7,143 nucleotides of DNA from NCBI GenBank assembly GCA_022821935.1, contig JAJECR010000143.1:1-7143 (forward strand), read 5' to 3'. This document shows positions 1 through 5,897 of this stretch, one piece after another (the first letter of the stretch is position 1; every line of letters starts with the position of its first letter). Source of the stretch: Candidatus Latescibacterota bacterium (GTDB taxonomy: Bacteria; JAAXHH01). The notes beneath the pieces are model-generated. The model saw only the letters and a list, made by a program, of their open reading frames with translations, was not told the origin of the DNA and made no database searches. Made by a program: the position numbers and the translations under genes.

Positions 1-231
1 ATTGTGGGGCTGGAGGACGTATCCACCTATCCCGATCTGACGGCCGAACTGATCCGGCGGGGGTACTCGGACGAGGATATCATGAAGATCCTCGGACACA
101 ACGTGCTGCGCGTGATGCGCGAAGCCGAGGCGGTGGCCGCCCGGCTGCAACAGGAGCGCAATCCTTCGGGCGCACGCATCGAAGTACTAGATGCCGAAGT
201 CATGGACGGGGATGCGGCGGACGGAACATAG
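1..231 (+). CDS. Membrane dipeptidase-like protein (peptidase M19), C-terminal fragment
   Basis: The reading frame is open from base 1 and ends at TAG 229-231, so only the last 76 residues are visible and the true start lies outside the window. The segment GLEDVSTYPDLTAELIRRGY followed by SDEDIMKILGHNVLRVMREAEAVA matches the C-terminal end of M19 (renal/membrane dipeptidase) proteins, where a 'G.EDVS.YP.LT..L..RGY...DI.KILG.N.LRV..E.E' pattern closes the TIM-barrel. The family hydrolyses dipeptides with a two-zinc centre; the zinc ligands lie upstream and cannot be checked. The last 25 or so residues (acidic, Ala/Gly/Asp-rich) are a non-conserved tail. A GTG at 4 is not a real start. The gene is co-directional with larB, 113 nt upstream, and could be in the same transcript, but no functional link is visible. 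Confidence 0.8.
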   Translation: MVGLEDVSTYPDLTAELIRRGYSDEDIMKILGHNVLRVMREAEAVAARLQQERNPSGARIEVLDAEVMDGDAADGT

Positions 232-263
232 CCGCAACGGGAAGTACGGCGTCAATCCCTGAA

Positions 264-301
264 AGCTCCGGCGCTCAGAAACAGCTCCGGCGCTCAGAAC
301 G
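264..301. repeat. 19-bp tandem direct repeat upstream of larB
   Basis: The 17-nt string AGCTCCGGCGCTCAGAA occurs at 264-280 and again at 283-299, a period of 19 nt. It lies in the 113-nt gap between the dipeptidase-like gene and larB. It is direct, not inverted, so it does not by itself form a terminator hairpin. It may be slippage debris or a paired protein-binding site; nothing in the sequence decides. I see no convincing -35/-10 promoter, riboswitch or NikR-like inverted site in this gap. Confidence 0.75.
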
Positions 302-344
302 CATTCGGAAGCATAGACTTGCTTACCGGATACAGTTGAGAACT

Positions 345-1097
345 ATGAACGAATCACAGATAAGGCAACTGCTCGAACAGGTCCGATCGGGCGACCTGTC
401 GGTGGACGAGGCTTCCGCGCGGATGCGGTCCATGCCCTTCGAGGACCTCGGATTTGCGCAGGTGGACCACCACAGGGCGCTGCGATGCGGGTTCCCCGAG
501 GTGATCTTCTGCACGGGGAAGACCGACGAACAGGTGGCCGCGATCGCGGAACGCATCGTCGCGTCGGGCAGCGACCTGCTCGCCACGCGAGCGACCCCGG
601 CCATGTACGAAGCCGTGACGGACCGGTGTCCCTCCGCGGAGTACCACGAGACGGCACGGGCGATCGTGGTCCAGGAGTCCTGGCGGGACCAGGGCATCGG
701 CGAGGTCCTGGTCGTCTCGGCGGGCACGAGCGATATCCCGGTGGCCGAAGAGGCCGCGGTGACCGCCCGGGTCCTGGGCAACCGCGTCGAATGCCTCTTC
801 GACGTCGGGGTGGCCGGTATACACCGCCTCCTTTCCCATCGCGACGCCATCATGAACGCGTCGGTGCTCATCGTCGTGGCGGGCATGGAGGGCGCCTTGC
901 CCAGCGTGGTCGGCGGGATGGTCTCCAGACCGGTGATCGCCGTGCCGACGAGCGTGGGGTACGGCGCCAGTTTCAACGGACTGGCGGCGCTCCTGGCCAT
1001 GCTGAACAGCTGTGCCTCGGGCGTCACGGTGGTGAACATCGACGGCGGGTTCAACGCCGGTTACGCGGCGGGCCTGATCAACCGGAAGCACGAATAG
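345..1097 (+). CDS. larB: LarB, pyridinium-3,5-biscarboxylic acid mononucleotide synthase (nickel-pincer cofactor biosynthesis)
   Basis: LarB performs the first step of nickel-pincer nucleotide (NPN) synthesis: it carboxylates the pyridine ring of nicotinic acid adenine dinucleotide at C5 and releases AMP, giving the biscarboxylated mononucleotide. The 250-residue product has the LarB-specific N-terminal part (about 1-115; DLGFAQVDHHRALRCGFPEV at 34-53 is a family hallmark). An AIR-carboxylase (PurE)-like domain follows at about 118-245, with VSAGTSDIPVAEEA at 124-137. The cysteine of LNSCASGVTVVNID (Cys223) lines up with the one known to form a covalent adduct with the pyridinium ring in Lactobacillus plantarum LarB. 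Position 234 is Gly in NIDGGF, where Asn is more usual. I chose ATG 345 because the protein then begins MNESQIRQLLEQVRSG as in the family; an in-frame TTG at 336 only adds three residues. The Shine-Dalgarno sequence is weak. The gene is followed 13 nt later by larC. Confidence 0.93.
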   Translation: MNESQIRQLLEQVRSGDLSVDEASARMRSMPFEDLGFAQVDHHRALRCGFPEVIFCTGKTDEQVAAIAERIVASGSDLLATRATPAMYEAVTDRCPSAEYHETARAIVVQESWRDQGIGEVLVVSAGTSDIPVAEEAAVTARVLGNRVECLFDVGVAGIHRLLSHRDAIMNASVLIVVAGMEGALPSVVGGMVSRPVIAVPTSVGYGASFNGLAALLAMLNSCASGVTVVNIDGGFNAGYAAGLINRKHE

Positions 1098-1100
1098 GGA
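1096..1100 (+). promoter_or_regulatory. Probable ribosome binding site of larC
   Basis: AGGGA overlaps the larB stop codon (TAG 1095-1097) and sits 10 nt before the larC ATG at 1111. This supports the 1111 start and translation of larC from the larB transcript. Confidence 0.5.
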
Positions 1101-1110
1101 CGGCGGTCCA

Positions 1111-2250
1111 ATGGCTGTGGCGGGTTACTTCGACCAGTTATCCGGCTTTACCGCGGACATGTTGCTCGGTGCGCTGATCGACGCGGGTACGGACCGGGAC
1201 GCGCTTGTAGCGGCCCTGCGACGCCACCATGGCGTGGACTGCGAGATCAACGTCGCGACGGGACGGGCCGACCGGGCACAGGTGACGTACGCCTCCCTTT
1301 CGTACGTCGAGGCGTCCGTACCTGAGACCTGGCGGGCCATACCGGGAGGCGGAGCGGACACGCCGGCCGGCGACCTGCTCGCCAGGGTGACCGGCCATCT
1401 CGATGAGAACGTGAACGAGCTTTGGGGGGCAGAAGGCCGCGCACCGACAGGGGAGGATCTGGGCGGCCGCCACGGGGCCTTGCGTATCCTCGTCCTCTGC
1501 AACGCCCTTCATCTTCACGGCATCGACGCCATTTACCACGAGGCGCTGCCCTTCGCCGCCGGAATCGACGCCACTTCGCCCCTCCTGGCCGCCCTGATGC
1601 GGGGCGAAGCCATACGTCCTGTCGACCGCGCCCCCGTCGACCTGCCGGGATGCGCCGTCTTGACCGCTTTATCGGAGGGATCGATGCACGGGTCGGGCTT
1701 CACGCTTCGGACGGCAGGCTACGGCGGCAATGACGCCGGCCGCGATCGTGGAGACGTGATCCGTCTGTGCGTGGGTGAAGTCACCCGGCCGGTCGATAGG
1801 GAATCCGTGCGGGTTCTGGAAACGCAGATTGACGACATGAATCCGCAGTTCTACGGTCACGTGCTGGACCTGCTGCTCGAAGCCGGCGCGCTGGACGCCT
1901 TCCTGACGCCCGTAATCATGAAAAAAAGCAGGCCGGGCGTACTGCTCACCGTGCTGGCGCCACCCGCCCTGGCCGGCCGGCTGTCCGAGGTGATTTTCAA
2001 GGAAACGACCACGATAGGCCTCCGAAGTTACCCGGTCTCCAGGAACGTGCTGCCCCGAAACGAAGCAACGGTCGAAACCCGCTACGGCGCGATCCGGATC
2101 AAGATCGCGCGGCACGGCGACGCACGGCGTTATACCCCGGAATACGAGGACTGCCGCCAGGCCGCCCGAAAGACCGGGATGCCGCTCGCCGACGTGTACG
2201 CGGCCGTCCACCAGGCCGCCGGGCGCCTGGACCTGGACGCTCTGCCGTGA
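1111..2250 (+). CDS. larC: LarC family nickel-insertion protein with a divergent N-terminal domain
   Basis: LarC is the CTP-dependent cyclometallase that inserts nickel into pyridinium-3,5-bisthiocarboxylic acid mononucleotide, the last step of NPN cofactor synthesis. The C-terminal half (LarC2 region, about 217-375) is typical: ETQIDDMNPQFYGHVLDLLL at 237-256, LTPVIMKKSRPGVLLTVL at 265-282, KETTTIGLR at 297-305, and PEYEDCRQAARKTGMPL at 343-359. The N-terminal half (LarC1 region) is unusual. The usual opening DCFSGISGDM is DQLSGFTADM (8-17), the HFHEVG..D motif is missing around residues 105-125, and the TPTGAA-like motif is not found near 175-190. A histidine cluster remains (His134, His136, His143). 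Length (379) is a little under the usual 400. It is one uninterrupted frame, whereas L. plantarum larC needs a programmed frameshift. Its stop overlaps the next start (GTGA, 2247-2250), implying translational coupling. Family membership is secure; normal activity is less certain. Confidence 0.88.
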   Translation: MAVAGYFDQLSGFTADMLLGALIDAGTDRDALVAALRRHHGVDCEINVATGRADRAQVTYASLSYVEASVPETWRAIPGGGADTPAGDLLARVTGHLDENVNELWGAEGRAPTGEDLGGRHGALRILVLCNALHLHGIDAIYHEALPFAAGIDATSPLLAALMRGEAIRPVDRAPVDLPGCAVLTALSEGSMHGSGFTLRTAGYGGNDAGRDRGDVIRLCVGEVTRPVDRESVRVLETQIDDMNPQFYGHVLDLLLEAGALDAFLTPVIMKKSRPGVLLTVLAPPALAGRLSEVIFKETTTIGLRSYPVSRNVLPRNEATVETRYGAIRIKIARHGDARRYTPEYEDCRQAARKTGMPLADVYAAVHQAAGRLDLDALP

Positions 2251-4118
2251 TCGTCGCCGAGGACGTAACCTTCAGTTACCGCCGCCAATCGGGAAACGAG
2301 GTCCCCACGCTGCGGGGCCTGTCCCTCGAGATCGCCGAATCCGAAAGCGTAGCCGTAATCGGTCCCAACGGCTCGGGGAAGAGCACCCTCGCCCGCTGTC
2401 TCAACGGGTTGATCGTGCCCCAGTCCGGCCGGGTCCTGGTGGACGGTCTGGACACGGCCGAACCAGGTAACAAGTGGCAGGTCCATCAACGGGCCGGGAT
2501 GATCTTTCAGAACCCGGACAACCAGCTGGTCTCGACCACGGTGGAACGGGAAGTGGCCTTCGGACTCGAGAACCTCGGCCTGCCGTCCCGGGAGATCCAA
2601 CGGCGCGTCGCGTGGGCCCTCGACCGGTTTCACCTGGCAAAGTACCGACAGAACCCTCCACACAGGCTGTCGGGTGGCGAAAAACAACGGCTGGCCATCG
2701 CTTCCGTGGCGGCGATGCGTCCCCGGTATCTCATTTGCGACGAGCCCACCTCTTCGCTGGATCCCGGCGACCGGAGAGACATACTCGACCTCCTCATGGC
2801 CATCGTGCACGAATACCGGTTGAGCGTGGTCTTCATCACGCAGTCCCCCGAGGAAGCCGCCCGGATGGATCGCATCGCGCTGTTGGCGGACGGGGACGTC
2901 GCCGCGGCAGGCACTCCTGAGGAAGTATACCAGGATGCTGAACGCCTCGCGGCGCACGGACTCGAGGCACCGCTTGCCAAACGGCTGGCGGACGCCCTGC
3001 GGGCTCGCGGCGTTGAAGTGCCCGACGGCACCGTCCATCCGGAATCCCTGGTTCAGTGGATCTCGGAGCGGAAACCAGCGCCGCCGACCGACAGGGAACG
3101 GGGCAGATACACCCAACCGGCCGCGGCCCATTCCCCGGCACGCACCGCGGCATCCGCCGCAACATCGTCGCGAACCGCAGGATCCGCCGCTACGCCGGAC
3201 GGACTTCCTTCCGACCGGCCGGTAGCCCCGCGGCCCATTATCGAATTCGACCGGGTATGCCATACCTACTCCCCCGGCACATCCCTGGAGATCCCGGCGT
3301 TGCGCGACGTGACCACGCGGGTTTTCCCCGGGGAGTGCGTCGCGTTGACCGGACCGAACGGTTCCGGTAAGTCCACGATGATTCAGCACCTCAACCGCCT
3401 GCTGAAAGCGGATTCGGGTACGGTTCGGGTAGCGGGCGGGGACGTATCCTCGTCGGAGACCGACCTGCGGAAGTTGCGCCAGAAGGTGGGGCTGGTTTTC
3501 CAGTTTCCCGAGGCCCAGTTGTTCGAGGAAACCGTCTTTGACGACGTGGCCTTCGGCCCCCGGCAGATGGGCGCTGCGGCATCGGAGATTCCCGGCATGG
3601 TGAACCGGGCGCTCCAGCGGGTCGGCCTCGATCCGGCCCGCTTTTCACACCGCCATCCCCTGTCGCTGAGCGGCGGGGAAAAACGCCGGACCGCGATCGC
3701 CGGAATCCTCGTCATGGAGCCTGCCGTACTCGCCCTCGACGAGCCCACTTCCGGCCTCGATCCGCAAAGTGCCGGACAGGTCGAGACGATTTTCAAAGGC
3801 TATCGGGATACGGGGGCGACCCTTTTTCTGATCACCCATGACATGGACCTGATCTCCCGTCTGACCGACCGGATCCTGGTCATGGAGAACGGCGCCATCG
3901 TTGCGGACACCACGCCGGGACGCCTGTTCGCCGCGGAGGACGGCGGTGATGCGTGGTCGCCGGGACGGCCCGGCCTGTGCAACCTGCTGGCCGCCGTCAG
4001 CGAAGCCGGGATTTCCGTCGATACCGCCTGTTTCAGCCTGGAAGAAGCCGCGGACATGATCCGCGCCTGCGTCAGCGGCAACAATCACTCCAGCCCAGGG
4101 GCAAGCCAGCCATGCTAG
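2247..4118 (+). CDS. Fused double ATPase of an ECF-type transporter (EcfA1-EcfA2/CbiO-like)
   Basis: This 623-residue cytoplasmic protein contains two complete ABC ATPase domains that would power an energy-coupling-factor importer. Domain 1 (about 1-275): Walker A GPNGSGKST 39-47, Q-loop Gln88 in MIFQNPDNQL, signature LSGGE 141-145, Walker B LICDEP 162-167. Domain 2 (about 331-610): Walker A 369-377, Gln419 in VFQFPEAQLF, signature LSGGE 474-478, Walker B LALDEP 495-500, H-loop His531. FQNPDNQ and FQFPEAQ are typical of EcfA/CbiO ATPases. In domain 1 the H-loop position holds Gln199 (ITQSPEEA). The domains are joined by an Ala/Pro/Ser/Thr-rich linker (about 277-330). It starts at GTG 2247, overlapping the larC stop by 4 nt, with no good Shine-Dalgarno sequence, so translation is probably coupled. 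No EcfT or S component is in the window. Placement after larBC suggests nickel (or cobalt) uptake, by analogy with the ECF-like nickel transporter of the L. plantarum lar locus, but a vitamin substrate cannot be excluded. Confidence 0.92.
   Translation: MIVAEDVTFSYRRQSGNEVPTLRGLSLEIAESESVAVIGPNGSGKSTLARCLNGLIVPQSGRVLVDGLDTAEPGNKWQVHQRAGMIFQNPDNQLVSTTVEREVAFGLENLGLPSREIQRRVAWALDRFHLAKYRQNPPHRLSGGEKQRLAIASVAAMRPRYLICDEPTSSLDPGDRRDILDLLMAIVHEYRLSVVFITQSPEEAARMDRIALLADGDVAAAGTPEEVYQDAERLAAHGLEAPLAKRLADALRARGVEVPDGTVHPESLVQWISERKPAPPTDRERGRYTQPAAAHSPARTAASAATSSRTAGSAATPDGLPSDRPVAPRPIIEFDRVCHTYSPGTSLEIPALRDVTTRVFPGECVALTGPNGSGKSTMIQHLNRLLKADSGTVRVAGGDVSSSETDLRKLRQKVGLVFQFPEAQLFEETVFDDVAFGPRQMGAAASEIPGMVNRALQRVGLDPARFSHRHPLSLSGGEKRRTAIAGILVMEPAVLALDEPTSGLDPQSAGQVETIFKGYRDTGATLFLITHDMDLISRLTDRILVMENGAIVADTTPGRLFAAEDGGDAWSPGRPGLCNLLAAVSEAGISVDTACFSLEEAADMIRACVSGNNHSSPGASQPC
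4097..4101 (+). promoter_or_regulatory. Probable ribosome binding site of the amidohydrolase gene
   Basis: AGGGG lies inside the end of the ATPase gene, 10 nt before ATG 4112. It favours 4112 over start codons further upstream in the same frame. Confidence 0.5.
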
Positions 4119-5008
4119 TCGACATTCATACCAACCTGATGTGGTACCCGGACCACATGTCCGACGAATTCGTGGAGTTCGCCTACGCGGCAAAGAAGGC
4201 CAAGATGCGGCTGTCCGAGGACGTATACTACGCCGGCCACGAGGACCGGTACAAAAACGCCTTCGATTCCACGCCCGAAACGCTGCTGAAGGCGACAGAA
4301 GACTGCGACAAGGTGGTGGTGTTCGGGCTGAAAGCGCCTTACTGCGGGATGGACGTGCCCCAGGAACTCGTCGCCGGATTCGTGGCTAAAAACGCGGACC
4401 GGTTCATCGGCTGGTGCTCCGTCGATCCGAACGACGAAGACGCCGTCGAACAACTCGAATACAACGTGAACGAGCTTGGCCTTCGCGGACTGAAGGTCGC
4501 CCCGATCTACCAGCACTTCGACCCCCAGGACCCGGCGTATTTACCCCTGTTCAGGAAAGCGGAGGCGCTTGACATCCCCGTCATCTGGCACCAGGGCACC
4601 TCCTTCGTGCGGCCGGGGCCCCTCAAGTGGGCTAATCCGATCCAGCTGGAGGACATTGCGGTAGCCTGTCCGGACCTCCGGATGATGATCGCCCACATGG
4701 GACATCCGTGGGAAGACGAATGCGTGGTGCTGATCCGGAAGCATCCGAATCTCTACGCGGACATATCAGCCTTGCACTACCGCCCGCTTCGGCACTACAT
4801 GGCCTTCATGTCCGCCCTGGAGTATGGCGTCGAGCACAAGCTGATCTTCGGCTCCGATTTTCCCTCTGCCACGCCGGCGCAGGTCATCGCGGGGCAGTGG
4901 AAAGTGAACGACGTCGTACGGAATACGTCCCTGCCCGTGTTTCCGGACGAGGCCATCCACAACATGATCTATGAAAACTGGAAGGCATTCCTGCCGGAAG
5001 CACAATAG
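4112..5008 (+). CDS. Amidohydrolase 2 family (ACMSD-like) TIM-barrel metal-dependent hydrolase or decarboxylase
   Basis: The 298-residue protein belongs to the amidohydrolase-2 family, which contains zinc-dependent decarboxylases and hydrolases. Motifs in order: strand-1 metal site VDIHTN (3-8), GLRGLKVAPIYQHFDP (123-138) at the middle of the barrel, WHQGTS (159-164) with metal-ligand candidate His160, MIAHMGHPW (192-200) with His195 and His198, and FGSDFPSATP (246-255) with the catalytic/metal Asp249. The strand-1 motif is odd: the usual HxH is His6-x-Asn8. No signal peptide is seen, so it is probably cytoplasmic. The ATG at 4112 overlaps the ATPase stop by 7 nt (ATGCTAG) and gives the canonical N-terminus; an extension of the same frame up to 3953 is only read-through of the ATPase gene. 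Its position suggests co-transcription with larBC and the ECF ATPase, but the substrate is unknown and I infer no function from context. Its last 29 codons are duplicated as a fossil at 5898-5985. Confidence 0.88.
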   Translation: MLVDIHTNLMWYPDHMSDEFVEFAYAAKKAKMRLSEDVYYAGHEDRYKNAFDSTPETLLKATEDCDKVVVFGLKAPYCGMDVPQELVAGFVAKNADRFIGWCSVDPNDEDAVEQLEYNVNELGLRGLKVAPIYQHFDPQDPAYLPLFRKAEALDIPVIWHQGTSFVRPGPLKWANPIQLEDIAVACPDLRMMIAHMGHPWEDECVVLIRKHPNLYADISALHYRPLRHYMAFMSALEYGVEHKLIFGSDFPSATPAQVIAGQWKVNDVVRNTSLPVFPDEAIHNMIYENWKAFLPEAQ

Positions 5009-5012
5009 AAAA

Positions 5013-5038
5013 GGGCGGCCCATACAATAAGGCCGCCC
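5013..5038 (-). terminator. Hairpin terminator between convergent genes (pal copy 1 and amidohydrolase)
   Basis: GGGCGGCC (5013-5020) and GGCCGCCC (5031-5038) form a perfect 8-bp GC-rich stem with a 10-nt loop. On the reverse strand the stem is followed by TTTTC, the classic Rho-independent pattern for pal copy 1. On the forward strand it starts 5 nt after the amidohydrolase stop but lacks a T-run, so it would be weaker for that operon. It may serve both directions. Confidence 0.8.
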
Positions 5039-5086
5039 CTGTGTCCAATTGCGGTGCTACAACGACTCGGGATACGCCGGGAGCGC

Positions 5087-5740
5087 TTACCTGCGTTTCA
5101 GCTCCACGCGCCGGTTCTGCGCCCAGGAGCTTTCGTCGCTTCCCATGACCACCGGCTGCTCTTCACCCACACTGACGGTTTCGATGCGGTCTTCCGCCAC
5201 ACCGGCATCCACGAGGTACGTCTTGACCGCCTGGGCGCGCTGCTCGCCCAGCGCCAGGTTGTATTCGACCGTACCCCGCTCATCGCTGTGGCCCTCGACA
5301 ACGACCATGCCTTCGGGCTGGTATTCCTGCAACTTGCGGACGTTTTCGTCCATGGCCGAACGCTGATCTTCCCTGACGTTTGCACTGTCGTAATCAAAGT
5401 AGATAGTGGCCAGGGTCATCATTTCCTGGTGCAGGGCCTCGGCCTCGGCGGCCTTGCGGGCTTCCTCTTCGGCCATGCGCCGGGCTTCTTCCTCGGCCGC
5501 GATACGGGCTTCTTCCTCGGCCATGCGCCGGGCTTCTTCCTCGGCCGCGAGACGGGCTTCCTCTTCAGCGCGTACAGCACTGAGCGAGTCCGCTATGGCT
5601 TGCTGCCGCGCGGCCTCCATGGCGGCCAGCTCTTCCGCGGAAGGACCACGGGTTACGGCGCAGCAGGCGCCCATCCACACGGGAGCGGCGACCAGAACGC
5701 AGAGCGCAAGGACCGAAGCCGGTTTACTCCATCGTTTCAT
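5087..5740 (-). CDS. pal: Pal/OmpA-family peptidoglycan-binding lipoprotein, copy 1
   Basis: This 217-residue protein is a probable outer-membrane lipoprotein that holds peptidoglycan, the Pal part of Tol-Pal. A signal peptide (1-25) ends in VWMGACC; Cys26 or Cys27 would be lipidated, though the usual Leu at -3 is absent. Residues 58-97 are five octads of AEEEARxx type, predicting a long charged helix. The OmpA-C/Pal domain spans about 110-217: IYFDYDSANV (113-122), EGHSDERGTVEYNLALGEQR (149-168) and SWAQNRRVEL (205-214). Asp153 and Arg168, 15 residues apart, match the residues that bind meso-diaminopimelate in OmpA-like domains. I place the start at ATG 5740, not 5758, because the strong Shine-Dalgarno AAAGGAG (5747-5753) lies between them and copy 2 starts at the same MKRWS. 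It is about 82% identical (93 of 113) to copy 2 over the last 113 residues. It has its own promoter and terminator. Confidence 0.9.
   Translation of the reverse strand: MKRWSKPASVLALCVLVAAPVWMGACCAVTRGPSAEELAAMEAARQQAIADSLSAVRAEEEARLAAEEEARRMAEEEARIAAEEEARRMAEEEARKAAEAEALHQEMMTLATIYFDYDSANVREDQRSAMDENVRKLQEYQPEGMVVVEGHSDERGTVEYNLALGEQRAQAVKTYLVDAGVAEDRIETVSVGEEQPVVMGSDESSWAQNRRVELKRR
5450..5569 (-). repeat. Five 24-bp in-frame repeats encoding AEEEAR octads (pal copy 1)
   Basis: Five consecutive 24-bp units encode AEEEARLA, AEEEARRM, AEEEARIA, AEEEARRM and AEEEARKA (residues 58-97). Alternate units resemble each other more closely, so a 48-bp higher-order unit is visible. The 8-residue period with Glu-to-Arg spacing suits a charged, stable single helix better than a canonical 7-residue coiled coil. 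Confidence 0.9.
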
Positions 5741-5746
5741 TAAAAA

Positions 5747-5753
5747 CTCCTTT
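5747..5753 (-). promoter_or_regulatory. Shine-Dalgarno site that fixes the pal copy 1 start
   Basis: On the reverse strand AAAGGAG is followed by TTTTTA and then ATG at 5740. The spacing is ideal, and it excludes the in-frame ATG at 5758, which lies upstream of the site. The aligned AAGGAG exists in copy 2. Confidence 0.85.
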
Positions 5754-5838
5754 CGCATGAGTTGGCGTTATTCATCCAGTACTGGTCCGGACAGTCTTGC
5801 CGTTTTATCGCTCGGTATTTGTTTCATCCTGCGCGAAA

Positions 5839-5867
5839 AGTATATAAACACCTTCTTCATCTTACAA
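5839..5867 (-). promoter_or_regulatory. Sigma-70-like promoter of pal copy 1
   Basis: On the reverse strand, -35 TTGTAA (5862-5867) is separated by 17 nt from -10 TATACT (5839-5844). The A-tract just upstream of the -35 could act as an UP-like element. The same arrangement is conserved at 6759-6787 before copy 2. The expected transcript starts near 5832, giving a leader of roughly 90 nt. Confidence 0.65.
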
Positions 5868-5897
5868 TGTTTTTTTCAACGCGCGTATTTGACCTGG

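Larger units (their letters stand above)
4921..5891. repeat. Unit 1 of a ~0.95-kb ancient tandem duplication
   Basis: Unit 1 holds, from left to right, the 3' end of the amidohydrolase gene, a hairpin terminator, the first pal-like gene (reverse strand) and its promoter. The same order recurs in unit 2 (about 5896-6811). Matching landmarks: GAATACGT at 4921 and 5897; GAAAACTGGAA at 4972 and 5952; the hairpins at 5013 and 5990; the pal stop codons at 5087 and 6045; the Shine-Dalgarno sites at 5747 and 6694; the -35 boxes at 5862 and 6782; GCGTATTTG at 5883 and 6803. Boundaries are estimated by eye and may be off by 10-20 nt. Confidence 0.85.

Noticed and set aside
336..344. TTG start of larB at 336
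   Set aside because: The family N-terminus fits ATG 345; the TTG adds only MRT with no better ribosome binding site.
232..344. Cobalamin or NiCo riboswitch, or NikR operator, before larB
   Set aside because: I looked for the conserved folds and for a GTATGA/TCATAC dyad and found none; only the 19-nt direct repeat stands out.
1111..2250. Programmed ribosomal frameshift in larC, as in Lactobacillus plantarum
   Set aside because: LarC1 and LarC2 are in a single uninterrupted frame here, so no frameshift is needed.
2130..3389. Long reverse-strand open frame (419 codons) opposite the larC end and the ATPase
   Set aside because: It is a shadow of high-GC coding DNA; its translation has no recognisable family pattern and the forward strand encodes clear LarC and ABC domains.
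3953..4111. N-terminal extension of the amidohydrolase frame up to 3953
   Set aside because: This stretch lies inside the conserved end of the ATPase gene; the family's N-terminal motif begins at ATG 4112, which has an AGGGG site upstream.
5450..5569. CRISPR-like short repeat array
   Set aside because: The 24-bp units are contiguous, in frame and coding; there are no spacers, and the same applies at 6402-6521.
5741..5758. Longer pal copy 1 start at 5758 (MRKEFL extension)
   Set aside because: The Shine-Dalgarno AAAGGAG lies within this stretch, directly serving the ATG at 5740, and copy 2 starts at the corresponding MKRWS.
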